Shown here piece by piece: positions 11,240 to 22,849 of a stretch of DNA of 64,000 nucleotides; position 1 is the first letter of the stretch, and the number at the start of each line of letters is the position of its first letter. The translations under genes were made by a program, and so were the position numbers. Under the pieces are notes generated by a model, which worked only from the letters and a program-made list of their open reading frames with translations, was not told the DNA's origin and did not search any database. This DNA comes from Eucommia ulmoides (taxonomy: Eukaryota; Streptophyta; Magnoliopsida; Garryales; Eucommiaceae): the NCBI GenBank assembly GCA_016647705.1, contig CM028329.1, positions 54,515,231 to 54,579,230 on the forward strand. The letters run 5' to 3'.

Positions 11240-12890
11240 TGTACGCTGAGGATTTACACCCTCGAAGTATATGACTACTCGTAAGTGTACGAGGTTAAAG
11301 TTTTAGTATAGTATGATCGTTAAGATCGGGTTATCCTATCCCCAGGGATTGATGTTGTTACTATCGAATACCGCGTTTGTCGTGACCTAATTTTATCTAG
11401 GTGAAAAATAAATGTATTTAATTAATTAAACTAATACTAATATAACTTAAATTAACTACACTAATTTACTAATATGTTTTAGGGTAAAGAATTGCCTAGG
11501 GATTAACGTGTTTACAAATACGTGGTCGATCTCGATTTACTCACATTTACGGTGTTCGACCTATTTGACAATCTCGGTACGTAAATTCCACCGCCACATT
11601 TCCCGAGTGTAAGACGGAAGAATACATGATTTTGAGTCAGCGAAGAAGTCCCCCTCAATGTCTTAACGACCCTAAGTCACGTGAGTCTCACTCAGCATCA
11701 TTTATTGGACACATTTCAACTCCTTCCCGGGTTATTGGATCGTCGCGTTGTATTTACCCTATCGACAATCTCCATTCTAAAACTCCCTCGTCACCTCTCC
11801 CAAGTGTAAGACGGGGGATATAACACAATTTTGAGTCAACGAAGAAGTCTCTCTCAACGTCTTAACGACCCTAGGTCACGTGAGTCTTGCCCCAACGTCA
11901 TCGATTATCCACAACCCAATTCCCTCCCAAGTTATTGAATCATGGTGTTTGTTTACCTTAAATAGAATCCGGGATTTATCAAACCCCGTATTCTCTATTT
12001 ATCTAACTAAGTATGATAAACAAACAATACGATAAACACAGTCAAACTACGAAAAACAAACATAAACGCAACACTGAAATCATCAAAACAACATATTTAT
12101 AAATATACCATTAATCCTTACTACAATCCATATTTAACTCATGGTCATAACCATATAAACAATGAAATCGAGCTAAACATGCTCACATGATCCTAAGATA
12201 AAGACATAAGAAAAAACAATCGAAGAACTTAGCCTCGTCTGAAGATAAATTACTAAAAATGCTCAACGATCGATTCTCCATCTTCTCTACTTCGAGATGT
12301 GAGCTCCACCTCTAAAATTCCTAAACCCTAGCCTAAATATAGCTTAAGGTGCCCAAATGGCTGGGGGCTTCACAAGGAGAGGAGAGGGAATGATATTTAT
12401 AGCCAAAATATCTCAAAATATCTAATAAATATCAATGCTGTGTTAGGGGTTTTCGCCTAGGTGGAGGTAAGTCAGTTAACTTTATGCCGCTTTTCCGCCT
12501 AGGCGGTCTAATTATCGCCTAGGCGAAAGAACTGTAGGTTTGCATTTTTTTTTTTACTGTAACGTCTTCATCCGAATCCCGATTGAGGTGATTTAAAAAC
12601 CTATAGAAAACTAAGAAAAAGATATACAACTTCCATGTTTTGAGTGTTTCCAAAATCAGATTACATCGTAGTCCAAAATAGCCTTGAAGTTACAGTATCT
12701 GTACCGGCTTTGCAGGTTTGGTGACCGCCTAGGCGAAGAAGTAGGCGGTGGACTTGGAATGTTTTTACTGGGGTTTCCGCCTAGCAGGAGGAATTTACTG
12801 CCTAGGCGATGGGCTGTCAGTAGCCTTTTGTCATTCTCAGCATCTTCACTGCCTAGGCAGAGGTCTGGACGCCTAGGCGGTGGGCTTCCT
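11240..12890 (-). mobile_element. LTR of the same family as the solo LTR at 37402-39081, inverted and incomplete
   Basis: Read on the minus strand this aligns with 37560-39060: palindrome-rich start, TGGAGAATCGATCGTTGAGC-like stretch, a cysteine-free non-coding body, then repeated units containing GACGTTGAGGGGGACTTCTT and ACTCGGGAGAGGTGG, and a terminal stretch TATCC...CAGGGATTG. It sits inside the split 5' LTR of the copia element and abuts the CACTA element on its right. No target duplication was recognised. The lineage is not certain; Ty3-gypsy is my guess. Confidence 0.65.
12420..12885. repeat. Cluster of CCGCCTAGGCGG-type palindromes in an LTR
   Basis: The palindromic core GCCTAGGCG or one-base variants occurs about eight times: near 12450, 12500, 12515, 12725, 12780, 12800, 12850 and 12868. 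This makes the segment GC-rich in an AT-rich window. It lies in the upstream part of the LTR copy at 11240-12890. A weaker version occurs in the related LTR near 37630-37790. Confidence 0.75.
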
Positions 12891-12894
12891 TCAT

Positions 12895-13243
12895 ATATAT
12901 GTGATGAAATTTAAAAAAAACGTGATTATTCAAACTATTTATCTCAGTTTACCTTTTTTTTTTTTTTTTTATCACATTTAAACACTGTGATAGTTTCTCA
13001 TATTTATATTAAAAAAAAATTACAAAAAAATTACAGGACCATTATTTAAAAAAATACTACCAAAAATTAAATAAAAAAATTTACAAAAATATTACAGCAC
13101 TATCATAAACTTGAATTTTGTACAAATGTCTAAAAATGGTGATTCAATCTTCATTCTTCATTTTTTTTTCATTAACTTCATCAAGGGAACCTGCAAAAAA
13201 TGCACATAGCAGTGCACAAAACAAAAATAGCTAATGAAATTTG

Positions 13244-13284
<41 letters not shown>

Positions 13285-15409
13285 ATACAATGCAAAAAAT
13301 GCAGAAATTTCAGCTCTTTTTAGCTAATGAAATTTCATCTCCTTTTAGCTAATGTAGAACAAATCAACGAAGAAATTACCTGCAGAAATCAACAAATCAA
13401 CAATGTACGGACATCCCTTAGGAGATTCAGCAGGTTACACAAATTAAACCCTGTTTGTTTAGTGTTTCTATTCCCCAAACCATAATTCTAGTATAAACAT
13501 GAGCTTTGAGAATTGAGTTTACCAACCAGCTCAATTGTCCGTGTCATCAATAATGGCCGTTGAGGATATAACAAAAGGTATATTAAACTGTCCATCCAGC
13601 ATAAATACATAGTAATGGATTAATTGTTGTCAGAATACACAACAATTGGATCACAGACGTAAAACAGAGAAACCAAAATATATTGGAAAAGAGCTAAAGA
13701 AGAACGTAATGGAGGGATACAGGATGCAAGATAACCCAAGTCTGCTTTGTGTCCTCATTAATTGATAATAAGAAGCAAAATAAGCCACTATGTAACCGAA
13801 TCTATTCGTGAGTTGACGAAGCACACACAAGCTGTTTTGGTGTACACTTGGTTTGGCATCCTCAAATCGGTAAACGTAAACTTTATTTGGAAAAAAAATT
13901 TACCCAAAAAACAAAAACATTTAAGACCCCAATTTTAATCTTTTAGAGGCAAAGCTACTAAAGAAACAGGAACACTAATTATGCATTCCATTCCATCATA
14001 TACACTACTAGGAAATTGAAATCGTTTATAAACTAAGTACTTATTTTGTACACTAAATAGAAAATCCAATTTGGAATAAAATGTAGTGAATCAAGTATCA
14101 GTAGCGAATCAAGTATCAGTTGCGATAAACAAAAATTAATTCAAAAACACACTCAACAGATTAGCAAAGAGAGAGAAAGAATGAAAACCTGGATTCAAAC
14201 CTACTACTAGACCATTGTGCTTTATAGGTAGGGGATGCTATCAACAGCTGTGCTTTGGAGGTGGCTCGGAACAAAAATAATCAGATTCATGAAGACAGTC
14301 AAATTCATAAGCTAAATCAAAATTGAAGACTAAAGCTAAACTACCATAATATAACTCATACAAACACTGAATAGATAACCTGCACCAGGTTCGTCCGATC
14401 CCCATGGACCCTATCACTTCCCCTATTGATGACATCCTTTTCCATCCAAGCATAAATTGTCATCGTTGTGGGAGAAGAGGGCCAGAATGGCTTGATAGGA
14501 TATTTAGCAGGCCAAATCTAGCCAAATCGAACCTCGATTGGCTAGATCTAGGTGAACAGCAGTGCCGACTCAACGATGCGAACAAATCTAGGATGGATTC
14601 TATGGTTAATCCATTTAGTGAGGATCAAACAATTGGGGAAGAGAGTGAGGATAGTGCAATTGGATCAACAAATCTAGGGTTAATCCAACCCTAATTAAAA
14701 AAATAAATAAATAAATAAACCTAGCAAATACAAGATAGATTGAGGAAGTATAGTTTAAATCGTTGCTTGGATCTGGTGTTTTTGCTTGAAGATCGTGCGA
14801 TTAGGAAAGCATTGGGCGACTTGGATGCAAAACTATGAGAAAGAAGAGAAGAGCGACCTCGAGATCGAGAGAGGCTAGAGAAGACGACGATGGCAGACGA
14901 TTGAAGAAGAAGACAATGGCGACAGTCAGAGAAAAGAGAACGAAATGAAAGCCAAAGACGACGATGACAATAAGGCTGAAGGCTTGGCGACAGTGATGGA
15001 GAAATCTCAGCGATTTCAAGATCGAGGGAGAGAGAGAGACTTCGACTGCTAGGGTTGAGCCTTGAGCGACGGCTAGGGTAGAGCAGGAAGAGATAATAGA
15101 GAATGATGTAAGTGCAAATGAAAAGGCAGAAGAAAATTTCAGTAGGAGCGGGAATGTGAAATTTCTAGCACCTTTTTTTGGTGGGTTAGTGCAAATACCA
15201 ATTAATCTCGATTATAAATAAGAACTGTGATAAAACCTACAACTTATTATCACGATTTTTTAAAACAGTGAGATAACAAATATTTTTTATCGCATAATAA
15301 ATTTTAAGTGAGATTAAATCTCATTCATATTATTATAATCACAGTTTATTTAAAAACCGAGATAAATTATATTTACTAAGCGTGATAAGACGTTATTTTT
15401 CTTGTAGTG
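12895..15409 (+). mobile_element. Non-autonomous CACTA (En/Spm) DNA transposon, left end missing
   Basis: The right end reads TTTTTCTTGTAGTG at 15396-15409, the inverted CACTACAAGAAAAA terminus of plant CACTA elements. The preceding 200 bases carry repeated subterminal motifs (TTATCACG, ACCGAGATAAATTATATTTA) and match the right end of the complete element at 42096-45733. The left part (12900-13140) matches 42290-42600, but the terminal ~200 bases are absent at the junction with the LTR at 12890. No transposase is recognisable. An open frame at 14404-14694 (96 residues, with CHRCGRRG) has no identified relative. Confidence 0.75.
13243..13280. repeat. Poly-A tract of about 38 bases
   Basis: Uninterrupted run of A inside the CACTA element. 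Its length is probably unstable and may be imprecise in the assembly. Confidence 0.9.
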
Positions 15410-18400
15410 ACATAATAAAATACTATATAAACTCTCAAAAACTAACTTAATTCGGTTTGAAAATACATAGGTAAATCACACCTATCAATATAGTTGTGTA
15501 TATCATTGTATTCAGTGTATCGTTTTCACAAAATCAATATATTATTCATGTTCCCTACTTCTCAATTATCTTAATATGGTATCAAAAACAAGTCTTTCTT
15601 GGACTTGTTGTTCCTAATTTTTTTTGGCAACCCTAAAGCTTCTGCCGCCACTTTCCCTTTCCTCCTGTGGATTTCGTCACTACTACAAGCCTCATCACTG
15701 CTCCGGTATCAACAACCACCACACCACCGCCTTCGTCTTGTAGAGACGAACACAACGCCACAAAAATCATAGCCACTGAATTATCTACACGCTCTCACGT
15801 GCCTCCTACAACCTGCAACACCACTAGGATTTATTGTCACTTATTTTGGTCTCAACTAGGGCTCCAAATCAATCTCACAATATACTATCAGAACCGTCTC
15901 AACGAGACGATTCTAATGACTCAAAAATCAGCTCGGTCCGATTGCTCACGTGTCCTCACACGTGGCTAGATGCTGCCTATCCTTCTCGCTTGAGATCTAC
16001 TCGCCATCACTGAAATGTTGTGCCATGTTAGCCCTAATCAGCCTAGTTAGTACCCATTCAGTATCCACATTAGCGCCACGTCAGCATTTGATTGCCACAT
16101 TATCTGTTGACCTACGACGTCATTACCCCAGTCAGAGTACTTTGCCACATCACCAGTTTATTTGAGGTAACCTTTCTTGGATCGCTTCAGGCCTTTTTTG
16201 GCCGATTTTCTACAAACTTGGTCTAGTTCCTGGGTTTTTGGACATTCTGATTCTATTTTTGGCCTTTGTTTTATAGTTTGAGGCTCACATAATATATTTT
16301 CTATTATATTCGTGTGGTTCCTACACTAGTTTACCTGTTTTTTACCCAGTTCTTGAAGATTTAATATCGGTTCCTAGACAATTTCAATATTCTAGATCTA
16401 TCTGTGATCTCCGTTTAATCAAATTCAGATTATACACTATAGTTATTTTTATATTGTTGATTCGGTTAATCACAGAGATTTGATCGGTTCATGGGGCTCT
16501 CAATTAGTTCTTTACATGTTCCTGGACAATTTCAGCGTTCTGAATCCATCTGTGAAGAAGTTTTTCTAGGTTTAACAACAATGTCTATGGGTTCTTCGCT
16601 CATTATCAATACCAAAGAGGGTTCAGTCCTACTTCCACTACTGTTACCATGTCTATTGCGGATTTGGTTTCACTCCTCCATCATATCTTCTCCAAAAATA
16701 GTACAAACATTTTTCCTACTCTCTTACTTACTGTAGTTAACTCTTCTTGGTTCTTTGATTAAGTTTGTTATAATCATATGACATTTGTTCCTAATATTTT
16801 TTTAACCAAACTCTTCGCTATGAATATTTCTAGTATACTGCTAATGGTTCTCAAATATGAGTTACTCATATCAGTCAGGTTTTCACTTCCTATCTTTATA
16901 TTCCTGACACGTATTTGATTTCGAAACTCACTTAAATATCATGTCTGTTGGGAAACTTTTTGAATTGGGATTTGAAGTTATATTTTCTAAAAGTGGTTGT
17001 CGTGCACAACATCCTTGGATATGAGAAACCCTTGGGACTGGTCATAGAATTGGAGGTCCATTCGAGCTCAGTAGTTTATATCTTCTATCTCAAACTCCAC
17101 TACCACCAAAACTACAACCACATGTCCCTTCATCAACCAATGCAACCTCACCACCACCACCACCGTTATCCTCATTCTCATCATCATCCTTATCTCCATA
17201 GCTATCAGTATTTCTATCACTATTTCAAATTTGACATTTTCAGTTAGGCCACACTTTATCTAGCCAACTCAAATCGCTTATCTCTAGCGGTCAGTTAGGT
17301 TCAGTTCAGCCTAAGTCCTTTAAATGTATCCAATGCCAACTTTCAAAATAATCAGCCCTACCTTTCAAAGAGAGTAAGTCTATTCTTCTTGCATCCTTGG
17401 GTTTAATTCATTCTGATATTTGCAGGCCTTTTCCTCATGCCTCAATGGGTAGTTTTCGTTACTTTGTTATTTTTGTGGACGATTACTCTTGATATACATA
17501 GTTGTTTCTTATGAAACATCTATCCGAATTATTCCAAATATATTATGAGATTTCTCTATGGTTCAAACTCAATTTTCTAGAAATATCAAAGTTTTTTGCT
17601 CACATAATGTAATGGAATACAAGGATCATGTCGTTCTTCACCTACTTCGCAAAAATAGCTTGCTCCTTTATCGCTCGTGTCCTAGTACATCCCAACAAAA
17701 TGGACGAGCCGAACGCAAACATAGACATATTCTTTACACAATTTGTGCTTTCCTTATTTCTTTATCATGTCTTGAGCGTTTTTGAGATAATGCTGTCTTC
17801 ACAGCTATCTACATAATAAACCGTATCCCTTCCGCTACATTCGAGAACCAGTATTCATTTGAGCATTTTTTCGGTAATCCTCTCAATTACTCTGAACTCA
17901 GAGTCTTTGGTTGCACTTATTTTGTTCTTCTCAAACTACATGAACACAACAAATTGGAACCAATGACTCGTCTGTGTTATTTTCTTGGATATAGCTTCGA
18001 ATATAAATGATATCAGTAATGGGATCCCATTTCTTAAACTCTTTGTATCTCTTGACATGTCATTTTTTGAGAACATCAAATGTTTTCTTCCTTAAGGTCA
18101 TTTGACATGTTAAACATTAACAACTCCAAATTTGTAATAATCCATCCATTGGGTTATTTCCTAAGGATACAATTTCAGGTACTGTTGAGTCCACTCCAAC
18201 ACCGCCATTGGAGCCCCGTCCTGCACCTTACGCTAAGTCCACCCTAGAACCACCAGCTGAACCTACTCCAGAACCACCAGCTAATCTCAGTACTAATTCT
18301 CTTTGAAAGGAAGTAATAGACAAAGAATTTGAGGCTCTCACCAAAACTCACACTTGGGATATTGTTGATATTCCCCTTGGAAAAACTCTCATTGGGTGCA

Positions 18401-19311
18401 AATAAGTGTTTAAGATTAAAACACTTTCTGATGGTTCTGTTGAACGATATAAAGCCCAACTTGTTGCCTAGGGATTTATTCAGGAATATGGATTTGACTA
18501 TGAAGAGACATTTGCTCCAATAGCGAGACTTACATCTGTCCGTACTATGAAGAGACATTGCTCCAATATGGATGTAAAAAATGCATTTTTCAATAACAAT
18601 CTTTTTAAGGAAGTTTACATGCATACCTCTCCTAGCCTAGTTGCCTCTCGAAATTAAGTTTGTCTCCTTCGTCGTTCCTTATATGGTTTGAAACAATCTC
18701 CACGTGCTTGGTTTGTAAAATTCAACATTACCATTCATCAGTTTTGGTTCATCCAGTGCTCATTATTCGGCCCTGTTTATTCATCAAACTAACAATGGTA
18801 TTATTCCTTTTTTATTATTTGTAGATGGCATGATTATTACTGGGGATGATATACGTGGTATTTTAGAATTCAAAAACTTTCTCAGTGGACAATTCGAGAT
18901 GAAAGATCTTGGCGTGCTCACCTATTTTCTTGGCCTTGAAGTCTCATCTGGTTTAGGTGGATATTTTCTCTCTTAGGCCAAATATGCCTTGGATATCATT
19001 TCCAAGGCTGGGATCACTGACTCAACCATTACTACTACTCCTCTCGAACCGAATATCAAACTTACTCCACTCGATAGTTCACATTTTCAAGATGACACTC
19101 TATATCGCTAACTGGTTGGGAGTTTGTATACCTCACTATCACTCGCCCCGACATTGCCTATACCGTTAATCAGGTCAGCCAGTTTTTGTCCGCTTCTCGA
19201 ACCACTCATTACTCGATTGTTCTTTGCATCATTTGGGATGTCAAGGGTACCTTATTTTACAAACTTAATTTCTCAGCTCAGTTTGGTCCCATCTTACAAG
19301 CTTATTCTGAT

Positions 19312-20273
19312 CAATGTTTTAAAAATCGAACCGGTTGAACCATCGATCAGTCGTGTTTCCGGTCTGAAAAACAACTAAAACCCGGTTACTCCTAAAAATT
19401 GTCCAACTAGTTGATTCGAACCGGTTCTACTGTGAACCGATTAACTGTTCTGATTTTTGTCAAACCGGCTGGGTTTTCATCATTTTTCATCTTGTAATGG
19501 AAAGGGTGTCAAAAGGTAACCTTGGCCAAGGGAGCGCTACAGCTGGGGTCGCGGATGATATCAGTAATCACCCCTTTGAGGTTGCCATTCCGATCATTGA
19601 AGTCAAGGTTGTGGAAGCGGGTGGTACCCTTGCGGTGGTAGTGTGGGATTTGAAGACGAAACCGACACCCTTACGTTGTGCTCTGATTACATGACCTATC
19701 TATCTCTACTCTCTTTCTTTCTCTCGTTGTGAGACTAGGGTTGTGGAACGGCTGGTTGCTGATATAGGGTTTTAAAAGAGAGAGAGAGAGCAATTCTGGG
19801 CTTTCTGCGAAATTGGGCCACGATAACCCTAAACCTAAAAGTAGGGGGTGAATAGAATATGAGAATAATTATGTTTTTATTACCAATCTTTGTCGTATTT
19901 ACACTTTATGTTTGAATGTTTTGTAACACATTGCCCCTTCGATACTTTTGAGGCCAAGCCCTGAGAGGGATAGAAATAATTGTGGTGCATTTAAAAACTC
20001 TTATTTCAAAATTAGTTTAGAAAAAAATCTTTTCAAAAATTATATTGTAATTTAGTCTATTTAAGTTTGAATCTTTAAAGTTAATAAAAAATACAATATA
20101 TATATATATATATGTATATATTGTATTTTTTATTCAAATAAATATATATAAAAATAATTAAGACGTAATTATGATGTCACTAGTTCAATCGCGGTTCACC
20201 TACCAATTAAACGGGTGACCCGTGACCTGATGACTTTTCCAGTTCGATGACCGGTCCGGTTTTAAAAATATTA
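19312..20273. mobile_element. hAT-type MITE inserted in copia RNase H region
   Basis: A 962-bp insertion flanked by imperfect 8-bp duplications ATTCTGAT (19304-19311) and ATTCCGAT (20274-20281), the size made by hAT transposases. The termini are inverted: CAATGTTTTAAAAATCGAAC on the left and, read inward on the other strand, TAATATTTTTAAAACCGGAC on the right, both followed by CCGG. The copia frame resumes directly after it. No transposase is present; the small open frame 19497-19694 is unidentified. Confidence 0.78.
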
Positions 20274-20919
20274 ATTCCGATGCCGATTGGGCCTGAGACC
20301 CCGTCCACAAACGTTTAACCACTGATTACTGTTTCTTTTTGGGTAATTCTCTCATTTCCTAACGTAGTAAGAAACAAACTGTAGTTGCTCGTTCCAGCAC
20401 TAAAATTGAATATCATGCCATGACTGATGCAACTCAAGAACTTTTCTGACTTTGATGACTACTCGTTGACGTAGGCATCTATTCTCTTATTGCTACTGCC
20501 CTACACTACGACAATAGGAGTGCTATTCAAATCGTCCATAATGATGTCTTCCACAAGCCTAAAAAACTCATTGAGACTAATTGCCACTTCATCCGTTATC
20601 ATATTCTTCAGAATACGATTTGTTTACAATCCATCAACTAAACCAATTAGATAACAGACATTTTCACTAAGGTTCATTCACCCGAAAGCTTTTACTCTCT
20701 GGTTTCCAAACTCAAGTTCACCTTCAACTTACTGCCTTGAGTTTGAGGGGGGATTTAATGTAATATATGGGTTTGGTCCACTTGACCCATTAGGACAAAA
20801 TTTAACCTTAGGGTCTTCCACTTCTTTTATAAATAGTTGTGTATATATTTGTATTCAGTATTCGTTTTCACAAGATCAATATATTATTCATGTTCCCCAC
20901 TCCTCAATTATCTTAACAT

Positions 20920-21270
20920 TCCTTATATGAATTGTTAAATTAAAATTCCAATTTAAATTTTATATGGATAGGATACACTAGTTTCAATGTTATTTTTAAC
21001 TCATAAAATTGAATTTATACAAGTTAATAAAATATTTAACCAGTAGAAACTTATAAAATTAAAAAAAGGAGATTTAAGTTAATAAAGAAGCAAAGCGCCT
21101 AGGAGTAATTTTTTTAAAAATTAAAATAAAAATTATATTTTTTAAGAACGTTTTTTTTTTCGAAAATATAAAAACAGTTGCTTTTATTTAAATTTTTTAC
21201 AGAGATCGATAAAAATCAATTAAATGGCATCTCTGCAACATTTTTTTGTCAATCATCTCGATATTTTTTT
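20920..21270 (+). repeat. R1 segment, right of the copia insertion
   Basis: Continues the R1 repeat interrupted at about 11135: GGATAGGATACACTAGTTTC, GATCGATAAAAATCAATTAA, GGCATCTCTGCAAC and TTGTCAATCATCTCGATA align with 6770-7030. It ends where the fold-back MITE begins. Confidence 0.65.
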
Positions 21271-21276
21271 AATAGG

Positions 21277-22062
21277 AAAAAATACATTTTATATCATCTA
21301 GGTATTGACACAATTCTAAATGTTGTTTCTCTGTTTGAGCATTTTATTTTAAATCCTCTACGTATCAGTATGTTTTAAATGGTTATTCTGTCAAAAAAAT
21401 CCCTCAAATCTAAAGGAATAAAGGGGCAAAATAGTCTTTTTACACATTTTAAATGTTATAATGTTTTTTTATTTTATTTTTTCTTTTCTTTTTCCTAATC
21501 TCCCGCTCAACTTTCTCTCTTCCTCATCCCCTCTTCCTCTCTTTCTCTCTTATCTCTCTCTCTCTCTCTCTCTCTCTTCCACTCAACGTTTTCTCCCTCC
21601 CTATGAAAACACCCCCGTAAGGGGATTAAACAACCCCATGGAACAAGGGGTCTGTTGCATAGGGGTATTTTACCCCCTTCGTTAAGGGGGGTGGGGTGAA
21701 AACATCCCCGAGTGTTTACCCTCTATGTGCAAAACAGGGGGTTCTCACCCCCTTAACAGGGGGTGTTCACCCCTATTGAGGCTGTGATAGGGAGGGAGGG
21801 AATTGAGCATGAGAGATAGAGTGAGAGGAGTTAAAGAAGAAAAAGAAAAAGAAAAAGAAAAAATTAAAAAAAATGATTAAAAAATGAAAAAAATATAAAA
21901 CGACAATTTTGCCCTCAAAATTCAGTTAGTTTAGATGGATTTTCTGGCAAAATGACCAAATAAAAACGTACTTATATCTAGAGAGTTTAAAATGAAACGT
22001 TCAAATAGAGAGGGACCATTTGGACTGTGGCAATACCTAGAGGGTTTAAAATGTACTTTTTT
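21277..22062. mobile_element. Fold-back MITE with about 150-bp terminal inverted repeats
   Basis: The left end (ATACATTTTATATCATCTAG, then GTATTGACAC) and the reverse complement of the right end (GTACATTTTAAACCCTCTAG, then GTATTGCCAC) match imperfectly over roughly 150 bases on each side, through stretches such as TTTCTCTGTTTGA/CCTCTCTATTTGA. The exact ends are hidden by A and T runs. The middle holds a CT-rich stretch and a run of alternating C and G blocks (21600-21780). There is no coding capacity. Confidence 0.72.
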
Positions 22063-22224
22063 TTTTTTTTTTTTTTTTGTTTTAACCGAATAGTCCTAAA
22101 AGGGGAAAGAAACAACCAATTAAACCTTCTCACATTTTCTTGCATCGCCTGATCTTTCTGCCATTTCAGTGGCGAGAATGCCCTACCTGCTACGACTCAC
22201 GCTGAACATCCCTGAAATCATGTA

Positions 22225-22545
22225 TGTAACATTTTCAATGTTACATGTAACATCTATTCACACGTTGCATACATATCCATGGTGTGCAAAAAAATAATGT
22301 TACATGTAATATTACTGAGTATGTATCCATGACAATGATTTCATACATGTTACATGTAACACTTGCATGTTGTGTCCATGCCAATAATTCCATATCCAGG
22401 GTGTGTGGGATTATAAAATATTACATGTAACATCCACGTAAACATTACTGAATATGTGTGTCCATGACAATGATACATGTAACATACTTTTTGAAACTGA
22501 GAATGTGATTGTATCTGAAAAATGTTACATATAACATTCAATCGT
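22225..22545. repeat. Palindromic 16-mer cluster 1
   Basis: ATGTTACATGTAACAT or a close variant occurs about six or seven times (near 22226, 22240, 22299, 22346, 22418, 22473, 22522), spaced roughly 50-60 bp, with TGTCCATG phrases between. Confidence 0.8.
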
Positions 22546-22849
22546 TAGTTCTTAAAATTGTCAGATTTTTCCAGTTCGTGTCTCTGAGATGCAACCCAAA
22601 CGTTACAAAGAAGTGTCAACCCACCAAAATAATAGTCTGTGCATCCAAAAATAGTTGTGTTTCATTTTACACAACACAAACAACCATACCAAGTATACCT
22701 TTCATACAAAATGAAATCTAGTTACGTATGATGTTTAAACCAAACAAAGACAGATTAAAAAGCAATTTGTTCTAATCTAGACACATAAAAACTCTGATTT
22801 TTCAGTTGTTCTATGCTTCTTCAACACGACTTGTTTCGTTATTTTTCTT

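Larger units (their letters stand above)
11136..20918 (+). mobile_element. Decayed Ty1-copia retrotransposon with nested insertions
   Basis: A fossil copia element on the plus strand. The short 3' LTR (about 165 bp) lies at about 20755-20918, preceded by a purine tract (GAGGGGGGA). The 5' LTR is split by nested insertions, with parts at about 11136-11228 and 15480-15577. An initiator-Met-type primer site (TATGGTATCA) follows at about 15576. In order: leader and gag-like region about 15600-17300, integrase about 17340-17960 (QQNGRAERKHRHIL), reverse transcriptase about 18300-19100 (GFIQEYGFDYEETFAPIARL; MKDLGVLTYFLGLEV), RNase H on both sides of a hAT-type MITE (to about 20745). This is the copia order. 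The short LTRs suggest an Ale-like lineage. LTRs differ at roughly 8 percent of compared positions, suggesting several million years. It is broken by more than ten lesions. Confidence 0.82.

Noticed and set aside
14404-14694. 96-residue frame with CHRCGRRG as a zinc-finger gene
   Set aside because: A single CxxC pair, inside a non-autonomous CACTA element and with no relative I recognise, is too weak.
16948-17247. Histidine-rich 99-residue frame as a host gene
   Set aside because: It lies between the gag-like and integrase parts of the decayed copia element and is part of that fossil.
18244-18624. 126-residue minus-strand frame
   Set aside because: It is antisense to the reverse transcriptase region of the copia fossil.
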